DNA of 64,000 nucleotides, from positions 635,501-699,500 of the forward strand of contig JAQJVL010000309.1 in assembly GCA_035578905.1 (NCBI GenBank). The letters are read 5' to 3'. The position numbers and the translations under genes are program-made. A model generated the notes under the pieces. It did not search any database. It had not been told where the DNA came from and saw only the letters and a list, made by a program, of their open reading frames with translations. This document shows positions 25,401 to 37,400 of the stretch, in pieces (positions within the stretch are counted from its first letter, which is position 1; the number at the start of each line of letters is the position of its first letter). The stretch is from Stictocephala bisonia. Taxonomy: Eukaryota; Arthropoda; Insecta; Hemiptera; Membracidae.

Positions 25401-28400
25401 CCCCAAACAGTGAATACCATTCACAGAAAGTAAGACCATTCTTAAGAGTATTGCAATACCCCTCTTTTATAAATTTAGCATTAACCAATACACTTAGACC
25501 ACATTCGTAGCTGTTATTTTGTTGAGCACAACTCAACTCACAGAGGCTCTCCTCCGTAAACCCAAGTTTACTAGTTACCAACTTCGCAGCCGTCTCATTG
25601 GCACCTTTGAGTGAATCAAAGTGGTATATTGACTGCTCACAAATATCAACAAACAGTAAAATCCAGTGGGATCAGAGTATCTACACTATCGTTAATGCAT
25701 AAGAACGCATAGTCAGACTTGAAAAATTCTAAATTTCTTAAAAGAGCCTTTGCATCAGAATAACTACCATGCTTTACCATTTGAGATACAGAGGGGCCAA
25801 TGAAAATTGGTTTGATCACATTTTTACAAGTGTTACTATGAAAAGTTTTAAAATAAGAGTCTAAAAAATTGTCATCAACCCATCTGTTACTAAGCCAAGA
25901 TTTTTCCTCTAGTGCATTTGTTGAGGACTTCAGATCCTTTACACAATTTTCCAATTTGAACTTGTGTTTTTCACGAGTTTCTAAATCTATTCTAAGCTTA
26001 GCTATAATTAAATCCTTATCATTAACTATGCCTTTTAAGGATAAACATTCATCATAGATATTTTTTTCAAATTTGCTATTTAAATGATTTAACATCTCAG
26101 AGTTCTCCTCTAAAACAGCGTCTTTTTCTTCATTGAGGATGTCTTGTAGGTTAAAAGATCGGTCTAAGTCATTTCGCCGCTGTTGTTTCTCAAGATCGAG
26201 TCTCAAGAGTTTCAATGTCTATTTTAAGATTGTTTGCTAACTCTTCATGTTTTGTGGATGTAGCAAAAACCTCGTCCAAATGTTTAACCAAATCGGAAAT
26301 ATTAATTTCCAAATTATGAAAGTTATGTTCAGGATAGTTAGTTTCAATTTTTTAAAGTTCATAACGCAAATTATTTACAATAGTTTCACTATAATCGTTG
26401 AGATTTTCTGTGGTAACAAGCAACTGTTCCATTACGGGCAGCACAGCACCTGACAGTCCGTACCATGTTTTATTACAGAAAGTAATATGAAATGTACAAA
26501 ATAAGACAAATGTCCAATTAAGTTTTGCCTTCAGTAATTGAAGTATACAATATGGGTTGTGGTGTATCTATATTGCATCAGCCTGATTACAGGCGTTCCA
26601 GTAGTACAGAACAACAGAGTCCAGAGTGTACTTATAGTACTGATAACTTCCATAGATGGCGTTGACCTGCACTCCAGAAGATTGGCAATCAGGGCTAGAT
26701 AGGGATATCTTGGTTTGGCAATTGGCAAGTATGTGGCTTATTGCGCATGCGCCAACTATGATAACAGTGACGGACCTTGCTCCACTTTCGTTACCACAGG
26801 CCTATTTCAGGAATTAGCTTTATTAAATCTAATCTAGACTCACTTATTCCGGCGATTGGTCTACAATGAAATGCTCACTTTTGAAGGTAACGTGTTGCTA
26901 GTCACTTTAGATTGGCGCATATAACCAAATAATTAGTTAAACTATTTAAACATATTTTTAGAGCACTAAAATGTAGTTGACATTCACGTAGGACCAGGCC
27001 TACCAACCCTGGTATTAGTACTAAGTATTTAGCATTTATTAACAATTCATGAACTGAATGAACTCAGCCATCACCCACAGGCAGTAACCCATTTGTTGGC
27101 TTTCTCATATTGTTTGTAAATGTTATGTATACTATTTTTTTGAGATCAATAAAAATTATTATTATTATCATGTTAGACTTGACAATTTCATAGAGGACAG
27201 GATCACGTTCGTGATCAGGTATTTCGGCACTTATAGCTTTGTCAATTAAATCTTTGTTTATTTTTTCTTCTAACCATAAAAGAATATGAACATGAGGGAT
27301 TTCGTGTTTTTGCGAATCCACAGAATATATGTGACACCTAGTTGGCCCAAAGATGGATACTTTGTTAAGAAGTTTTATTATCATCAACTTAACTTTTAAA
27401 TGGAAAACACATGCTACAATGTCATGTCTGTGTGTAGAGTTTTGACTAGGTTTTAATTTATCCATAATTTCTCGCCATTTTGGGTTGCAAGTGAATGTGA
27501 TTAAGAGGTCAGGCCATCTGAAGTGATGCATGTAAGTCATGGCATCCTGAGTTTGTTAATGCATGTAGCGCGGTCCTCCAGTGAAACTTGATGGCAAAAC
27601 AACCATTTTACCCATTTCTGATACTTGGCCATCAGATTCTTATGTCATCCCTCAGGTGCACGTAATCTTCACTTCTTAACTTTTTCTGGTGTGACGGATC
27701 CAGTTGAGTCTTTCAGTTTAAAACTTTGCGTACATATCGACCAGGAATTGGTTAAGAAGGTATCAAAATAACAACAAATAATTATAACATAAAAATAACA
27801 AAAAAATAACTCCACCCCATCCATTATTCTGTAGCTGTAAAATTGTGAAGCAGACACGATTTACTTGTTAAGTGGTTCTTTAGTGTTTGGATTGAATTGT
27901 GGATTGTTAATGTAATAGACGTCTTCACCACAGTAGAATATCACAGCATACTGCAGTGAATTGTAGGCCCGATGTATTTCACTTATCCTCATTAGTCTAT
28001 TATTTCTGCTGTGCAGTATGATGTCTCTGCTGTCAAATGCTTGGCCCACAATAAGGAAAGCCACCTTGTTTGTTGTTGGAGTGTTATATCGACCTTTATG
28101 TGCATGTTGTGATAACTTTACTCATTAAATATTCTTTACCAAAACTCTTTGTAACTATCCAAACATATGTTTATACATACATTGATATTATTTCTCAAAA
28201 CTAATACTTTTTAAATGTAAACAAATCATGCTGTTGTTTAAAGTTGATTAAAGCCTTGCTTTCCTTACTATATTTCAGATTCCTTAATTTATTTATTCAC
28301 AACAATGTAATCAAATTTATTTTTAATAACTTTAAAATGGAAATACTGTAGATAAATGCCTAAAGCCCAGTCAGTTTGAAATATATTATACTGATAAAAG

Positions 28401-31400
28401 TTCAACGTTCACAATGGAATCACTAGAAGAAAACGTTTGAAGCATTTACAACAACAATAAAGGCTTCCGATAAAAACAAAATGAATATGCTTTGTAATCA
28501 CGTAAGTCATAACATTTTTGAATTAATAGAAGAATGTAAAGACTACACTTCAGCAGTAAAAAAACTTGACTCTTTGTATAATAAACCTAAAAATGAAATA
28601 TATGCTAGGTATTGTCTTATGTCCAGGTATCAGAAGCCTGAAGAAACTGTCGATGAATATTTACAAGTTTTGCGTGCTTTGAGTAAAGATTGCTCCTTTA
28701 AAGCCGTGAGCTTAGAAAACAATGGAAACGAACATATTCGTGATGCTTTCATCAAAGGTCTTATCTTTAACTCAATTAGACAACGATTACTTGAAAATAA
28801 CACACTTGATCTTGATGAAGCATTCGCTAAAGCTCAGTCTTTAGAATCTGCAAATTTGTACTCTGAGGCATACATTACTGATACATCATCTACTCTTAAA
28901 ACTGATACACCATCTAATCCTAAATCTCTTATAGCATCAACAAAACAAAATGAATCAAATAACAACAGTTCAACTGATAAATTAGAACTTTTAGCTGCAA
29001 CTAAATCTAACACATCTAAATCTTATTTCTGTGGAAATCAAAGACACGCTTGTTACTTTTGTCCAGCAAAACAGCAGTCTGTAAACTTTGTAAGAAAACC
29101 GGTCATTTTGCTAAAGTTTGTCGATCATCCACTAAAACATTTCAATCAACAATACAGATGATGCAGTGTAAGTAGCAAGACTATCTGTTACAGCTGATTT
29201 GGTTGTTTATTTAGCGTACAGCATATTATTATATGACAATGTATGTTGCATCATGTAATAAAGAATCCATCTACAGTAATTAAATAAATAAACAGCTAAC
29301 GTCAAAGCTTTCAAATATTTAAAAAACGAAAGACCGATGTGATTGGCCGACGGCAAAATCACATAATCTTGGGTGGCTGATCTGATCAGCCAGTGGCTCT
29401 CAAAGTGTTAAAATCCCATTAGCATATACTTGAATTCATAGGGAATTTTTCAGCTGCTACAATGAGCTCAAATGTGGTACCGTAAGTCCCAGCCTGAGAC
29501 ATGTCAGATGTGTACACTCGCTTGGTCTTGTATGGAGTTTTGCTCCTTGTCATGGTAGATGGTTTGAGCCTCTGCCAGTTGTTAGATACGTTATATCAGC
29601 TCGCATCTGAGCCGCCAGCGAGTCTGTACCATGCACCAAGTAGGCAAGGCTAGAGAACAGGCAGTTACCATCACCAGTGATCCTGTAGATACTGTGTGGA
29701 ACAGCAACACTTCAGTAGTAATTGATTCTACATCCATAGCATAGAATAGAAATCAGAACAAAAACGTTAGAATGGAATACCTATGCACCTAATAAATACA
29801 TAACTTAAATAAATCTGGTTTTTTAACCCTTAGGACTCCTAAGTCCAATAATGTAAATTGTACTTCCACTCCTCAGTCCAGTATTACAGACCATTGCCAT
29901 TTTCCTCTTCCACTACAAATTAATTGGTGTTGGAATGGGCCTTGCACTCCTCTGTCCTGTTATACTGGTCAATGCCAAAATGCTCGAACGCTCCTCAGTC
30001 CAGTATTACAGGCCATTGACAATCAATTATATTTCATGTTGTTTCTTTATTTGTATTATATCTACAAGCTTCCTTAACATTTTATATGATTAATTAATAA
30101 AATATTATTAGTTTTTTATATTTATTGAATTTCTAATGCCCGTTTGTTATCTGCACCAGCCATTGTAATTAAGAATTTAACACTTGCTTTGACAATGGGA
30201 TATTGTTTTGACTCTCTTATCATGTTTTTTCAGTACAAATTAAACTAGAGTTATGGATTGTTTATTTATTGTTGTTACTCTTCTCTTGTCAGTTCTTGTC
30301 AGCCCTGATAATGGTGAGACAGGCTCAGTCTAACTTGTTTTCTGTGACGTTCACCAGTGCTAAAACTTATCTCTTTTTTAGCTTAGTATTTTCATGTGTT
30401 TTTTACAATAAATTAGTATGGAAGGTGACACATTAAAGTCAGATAGTATAAGGGATTTGATTTATACGCAGAATTCTGATAGTGATTCAGAAACACTTAT
30501 TTTCAGCTAAATATCTATTATTGTATATATTATTTTAACGTGGATATATTACAAGTTTCACTTGTAAAATATTATTGATATTGTTTTTCTATAAATATTA
30601 TTAATACAAAACAGAAATTTAATATCTTGTTTAGTTTTAGGTAATAAAATTTGGATTTTACCATTATAAATGAATGTTTTTTTTATTCCCCCAACAAACA
30701 TTTTAATATAATTGACTTTAACACCATGTAAAATAGACTAAATTAGTAATTTGATAACATAAATTTTAATTGTTAAATATCCATGCAGCATTTAAAATGT
30801 GTCCCTTTAAAATTGACCTTTAAAGTAGATTATGCAACTACTTCTATAAACACTTCAGAGTGCTAGTGGCAGTCATCACCACCAGGACAAGGATCTGTAG
30901 GGGAAAATGGCTGTGGCCTGTAATACTGGACTGAGGAGTGTTAAGACTGTCTCGCTACAAATCTAATGGACTGCAAGAGCATATTGCTATGTCCAGTATT
31001 ACTGGACTGAGGAGTGTTAAGGGTTAAATTAAAAAAAATACTGAAGCTCTACCACAAAGAAGTGGAACAATAACAATAATAGAAAAAGTACTATGACAGA
31101 TTATCGTCAGTAATGTTTTAGATTTACTAATCACAGCTGTGGATGTAAACAGTACAGGATATACTGATTGAGCAATTAATTAGTCAAATGTATCAAAAAC
31201 ATTTAAATCAAACTATTTTGTCAACAAATCAAAAATAATACATTAATTAATCACACATGTAACAGGTTTTCGTCATGTTTATGTATCAACTGTTTTAAAT
31301 AAATTAATAAATTAAATGAATACCAATGCTATTCTTGTGGGAAAAAATTTAACATTTGGGGGGCTGTTTCTACCTCTTAGGAATGGAATTTTGAGAAATC

Positions 31401-34400
31401 CTTTCTTAGTGGGTCTCTATGATACAAAAGTTAACTTCCCTTAAAATTTTATCAAAATTTATGTAGTGGTTCCGGAGATTATGTGATTATGAGTGAGTGG
31501 TATTTGGCTTTTATATATATTTATATATATATATATAGATAAAAAGTTTATTCAACACAATTTTATTTACACTATATACAACATATTAACTGTGTGTTTA
31601 TATTTTGCATAAACCAGCTGACAATCCACATTGTTATTATCAATTAATTAAATAATCATTGTTGAGGATATTATCTTAAAGAAGGACCATTCCCCTTCTA
31701 CGAGATATGCCATTTATTAATTTATTCCTATAAAAAACTAAACTGTGGCATAATTACTAAAATCTGAATAGATCAATTCGCGGTGGTTTTGGTCTGACAG
31801 TGTGTGGCACTAAGATCGGCCCTCAGCGGTTCTGGCTACAAAGTGGTGAATCGATGTAGTCAGCGTTTGGCGGTTTTGGATACTAACTACAAAGCCAATC
31901 CTATCGGTCCTTCGCGGCCAAAGGATTTAGTAAATTATAGATAAGAAACATAAATTAAATTAATTGTTAGTATGAAAAGTAAAAAACACTTGTCAATTTG
32001 TTGTGTAAATTGGATAGACAAATGATATTTAAAAATACTGGAATCAAACCATAGTGATAGTGATCAACAATATTCTTGAATTAATACGAAGCATATTTGA
32101 ACACTTCAGGAAAAAGATAATAAAGATAGTATGAGGGTTTGTAAAATCTTGAGTTAAGTTATCGCTTATGTTGTTAAAGTTATTTATGCTTAGCATTATC
32201 ACTTATGTATGGAAGGACTGTTGCACAACTGTTTAATGCATACAATTTTACAGATAACATCTTTCAACCCCCTTGATGGTAATCAAGCTGCCACAGTGGT
32301 AGATAATAAATTCCTTGTCTGGGATCTTGGTCAGGAGAGTCCTCAACTTTCATCTGTAGGAACAATGCAAAGCAAAGGTCAGAATAATACAAATAAAATT
32401 CATATACAACTTAATTTTATATGACTGATAAAATTGTTTATGCTTAGTTTTTTATTTGATTAAGACTTTTCTTACGAAAAAATATATGTTTGTAATGTTA
32501 TCTTTGGTGTGGCTACTCTGTTAGTGTAAAAAATCTCTGTTAAAACAGAACTGTTGATGGCCCTCACACCCACCAAGCATACAGAACTGTTTATGGCCCT
32601 CCCACCCATATAGTACACAAAACTGTTGCTGGCCCTCCCATCCACCAAGCACACAGAACTGTTAATGGCCCTCCCACCCACCTAGCACACAGAACTGTTG
32701 ATGGCCCTCCCACCCACCCAGTATAGACTTTAATAGTGTATTAAATTTAAAAAAATTAGAATATTTATTCTTAAGATGCCGGCCGTCAAGATATGGGAGA
32801 TAATGCATTTTGAATGAGTGAGGTTAGTGTAGAAGGCGAATGCAGTCATTGTAACAACTAAGGCCTACCATTCCTTACAAAGTATAATTAATTTTAATAC
32901 ACCAAAGACAAATGAACAGCTTAAAATCTATTAAAAAAATGTAATTTGCAGTAACAAATCATGCATGGGCCTCTGGAGCCCCACGGCGGCCAGAAGTAAT
33001 ATAAGACGTGGGCCATATGTATACCACGTCATCCCAGTTGAATAATCGAACGGGCCAATAGAGGCCCACGTCGGCGCGAATGTGTTAAAACTAAAGGAAA
33101 TGAAAATAGGATACTTAAAAAAAAATCATTATAAATTAAACGTAAAAATATATATCTGCCATCATTATAAGTTAATCTTTGAAAAGAAGTTCACAAAAGT
33201 ATTTTAAAGAATTTCCTGTCTTATGTTTTTATTTAATTGTAGAATTTTATCAATTTGATCTTTGGTGAGGACCTTATGATACACATTTTAAAGGACTTGT
33301 TCTAAACAGAACGTCTTGTTGCTAGTGGTTAAAATTTTCAGGACAATTACTAATAGTATATTTTTCAGATTTTTTGTTTTGTTTTTAGGCAATCCAAAGT
33401 TTACAACAGGTAAGTGGAATCCTCAACACAGTGGACTACAGTTTGCCACAGCCTGTGACTGTTCTATAAGAGGTTGGGATTTGAGAGCAGCAAATAAACA
33501 AGTTTGGATAATAGATAATGCTCATGCTCAACTAGTAAGGTAATTGCACCCACTTACTTGCAGATTGATTTATTTTTTGTTAAGTCATTTAATTAATTAG
33601 GAAGGAAACGATATCTATTTATATTTTAAAAGAAGAAGTGAAAAATTAAAAATCAATGCAGTCTTAACCACAATAGGTAGGATTTTGAAATTTTGACAGT
33701 ACCTTCATTTTAGGCTTTAGGTGCTAAGAAAGGATTTTGTGAAATTGTAATGTTGAGGTGCAAAAATCATGATTTTTTTTGTAAAAGGTTTACACCTCTC
33801 CATAAGAAATACATTGAGGCAGATCGAAAAATCAACGTACAGCGTAAACCGTAAAAGATAGCTACTTGAAATTTTTGCAGTACCATCCTTTTATGGTCTT
33901 AGTGCGTGCTAAGAAAGGGTTTTTGAAATTTCATCCCTGGGGGGTAGAAATAGCCTCCCCAAATGTTCATGGAGGCTGATCTAAAATTCAACATACAGCG
34001 TAAACCGTAGAAGATAGCTACTTGAAAACTTTACAGTTCCTTCGTTTTATGGCCTTAATGCGTATTAAGAAAGGATTTTTTGAAATTTCATTTCTGAGGG
34101 GTAGAAACAGCCTTCCCCAAACATGCCATTTTCCCATAAGAATAACATTGACATTAATTTAATTTAATAATTTATTTAAAACAGCTGATATACAAAACAT
34201 AAACATTATACAAATTTGTTACATATTTCATTAGTTACTGAATTATTTTTGATTTATTGACAAATTAGTTAGATTTAAATTGTTTTTAGTTGTGCGTAAA
34301 TAATTCTTTCTGTAATTTGTGTAATTGAAGTTAACGTGTACATTTTAATTCCCTGGAAGAGAGGTTTCATCATTTTTGTTTTTATAAGACTCAGATTCTT

Positions 34401-37400
34401 TTTCTTGCCTTTTTTCAAAACATCGTTGAAGCTTTGAAAATAGTCGTAGATGGTGAGGATGTTCCTCACGAAGGCAGCAGGAGACATTACTCTCTTCGAG
34501 TTTGAAATATATCGTGATAGCAAACTTCTGGCCAAATATGGATGGAATGAAATGGATAAACGACGTCTCCGGTTCAGGGGAAACAATTTTAAGGCCAATT
34601 CGACAACTAACTTGCTGTGACATCAACATCTCCTTCACCTATGAGAACATCTCCACCCAGAAGCTCCTCTGATCCTATGGACTGTCAACCATCCTGTTAA
34701 TTCTACAGCATCGTTCAATTCCTCAATCTTTTCTGTCAAGCTCTATTATTATGACTGATTTTGATGTGTCTGTTACAATAAAATTCTCTCTTATAAAAAA
34801 TATGAGAGTTCATCTTAGAGGTGATAAAACTGCTGGAAACTTTTCTGATCTACTTTTGAGAATAGGTGATGTTAAATATTCCAAATCTGGAGGAAAGATC
34901 AAATTGCCCTCAGAACTAGGAAATGTGGTAATTACTCTAAAGGAATTATTGGACTGAATATATACTAAATTAAGCATAAATCAACTTAGTGGCTTTGTGA
35001 AAATACTGACTCCAAAAAATGAGACAGCTGTAGAAATTAATAGTATTTTACTAAACTCTTTTCAAGAAATAAAAGTTGAATACTTATCGATAGATTCAAT
35101 TGTACAAGTAGATGATGCTGTACAATTTCCAACTGAATTCTGCATACTAGATGACCTGAATTTCCACCACATAGACTCACTTTAAAACTTGGAACACCGG
35201 TCATGTTTCCCAGAGACCTTTTTCCACCAAAATTATGCAATGTACACGTTTGCGAGTAACTGCTCTTCATAAAAATGTTATTGAAGCAACTATTATTTCT
35301 AGCAGTTCTAGAGGAGAATCTGTATTTTTTTATTCCTAGAATCCAATTAATTCCTACAGACTATCCATTCCAATTCAAAAGAGTACAGTTCCCCATTAAT
35401 TTGTATTTTGCAATGACTGTTAATAAGTCTCAAGGACAGTCCTTAAAATTTGCAGGCATAGATTTGAGAGAAGTGTGCTATTTCCACGGACAATTTTAAG
35501 TAGCCTGTTCTATAATAAGCAGTCCATCAAGTTTGGTTACTTTAACATCTAAAGGAAAGACAAATAAGTTAGTTTATAAAGAAGTTTTTCGGTAGGTTAT
35601 GCATAAAATTCTTAATGTGCATGCGTAATATGATAGTAAATTGTTGTATTAAAAATTTATGACAAAATAAAAAGTACAGTAAACCTTCGATACTTCGACA
35701 GTCCGTATTCTTTGACACGGGATGAACCGACACGTAAAAACAGCGACGACCAATATTTTCCATGAAAGCATCCACCATGCGCCACCACGGTCAGTTACCG
35801 CTCACCGGGACTGGTTATTTTGTTCTCTCGGGACATCCCTGCGATAACTAAACTATTGTTAGTGCGCCCTTTCCACCCCCTCCCTTTACTGTGCCCTGAG
35901 TTGGCAGTGTTATTGTGAGTGGGTCAGTGCGCTTGAGTAGTTTTCGGAGGTTAGACACGCTTTGATTAGTTTCTTGCTATTTGAACTGTGCTGTGTTCTT
36001 AAAGGTGCTTTTGAAGATGTCGGACAAAAAACGTAAAAGGTGTTACGTTACGATGGACATGAAGTTAGACACGTTAAAAAGGATTGACAAAGGTGAAAGC
36101 GTGAACAAAGTCGCGATTGACTTAAATGTTGGTCGATCAAAGGTAATTGGATAGAAGAAGATGAGGCCTGAAATTGAGTCGTGGTGTGTGAAAAGACTTT
36201 GTTCGGAATCATTAGTAGAGAGAAAAGGTATGAAGACTTCGGAGTACGAAAAGGTTAGTGAAGCGCTTTATCAGTGGTTCAAAATTCAACGAGAAAAAGG
36301 AACGCCGATCACAGGACCTTCAGGAAAAAGCGTTGCAGTTTTACAGTGAATTCAAAGAAGAAGGAGAGCCTGAATTCACTGCAAGTAGCGGATGGCTGGA
36401 CAGGTGGAAACACAGATACGGAGTTAAATAGCTGAGCATATGTGGTGAAAAGTTGTCTGCAAACCCTAAAAGTGATTTTAAAGTAAAATTTCAAGCATTA
36501 ATTGAAAAAGAGGGACTCATTGTTGAGCAAATCTACAATTGTGATGAAACTGGCCTTAATTTTTGAATGCTGCCTAGTAAAGGCCTTTCTCTCAAAAAAA
36601 GAAAAAGCTGCTGCAGGTCACAAAAAAAAGTAAAGAAAGAGTAACTGTGTTGGCTTGTAGCAATGCAACGGGGTCACAAAAACTGAAATTAGTTCTTATA
36701 GGAAAATCCAAAAACGCCGAGCTTTAAAAAATGTAAAAATAAGGGTTGATAGTTTCGATTTACCCGTTGTGTACAGAAACCAATCTAATGCGTGGATGTC
36801 AGAAGATATTTTCAATGAGTGGTTCCATGAGCAGTTTGTACCAGAAGTCGAAAAACATTTGGAATCAAAGAATCTCCCAAGAAAGGCATTGTTGATTTTA
36901 GACAATGCAACAACCCACCCAAGTGTACATGTCATTCAAGATAAAGGGATAAAGGCTATGTTTCTGCTGCCTAATGTAACCTCACTGTGCCAGCCCATGG
37001 ACAAAGGGGATTTGGTCACACTCAAGAAACTTTACAGGAAGAAGCTTCTCTCATGTATTATTCAAGGTTTTGATGAAGGGCTTGATTTAATCGATAAACT
37101 GAAAGAAATTGACATGTTAGATATAATTGGGTTGATATCTCAGTCATGGGATGAGCTCAATCCCTTGACCCTAGTACGCTCCTGGCGAAAATTATTGGAC
37201 CATGAGTGAAATGAATTTCTCAAGAAGGAAGAGCCGAACAATGAAGACCTCGTTAAGTTAATAGAGAAGATCCCAGACTGTGAAGGAGCTTCCAACGGTG
37301 ATGTTGACGATTGGATGAAGGAAGATGAAAACATAGGCCCCACTTCTGACGAAGAAATTGTTGCCGCATTAAAATCAAAGGAAGTGGATATGAGTGATGA

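Larger units (their letters stand above)
21690..28070 (-). pseudogene. Helitron Rep-helicase (autonomous-type), broken and carrying nested insertions
   Basis: Read on the minus strand from 28064: [38 protein letters not shown], then the Rep core [11 protein letters not shown] and the HUH motif ([12 protein letters not shown]) near 27290. After a foreign block (23867-27171) it resumes with [23 protein letters not shown]-like [23 protein letters not shown], the relay-Tyr region YVNKGSD and [17 protein letters not shown]. After a second block (22945-23362) come [42 protein letters not shown], Walker [11 protein letters not shown], Walker [11 protein letters not shown] (preceded by a stop) and [17 protein letters not shown]. 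The C-terminal helicase motifs are absent. Stops and frame shifts show it is dead. Family role: rolling-circle transposition. Confidence 0.9.

Noticed and set aside
21690..35595. A single inversion splitting one Helitron into the 21.7-28.1 kb (minus) and 34.7-35.6 kb (plus) pieces, which are nearly complementary in content
   Set aside because: The inverted segment would contain EIPR1 exons 4 and 5, which are collinear with the rest of the gene. Two separate insertions are simpler.
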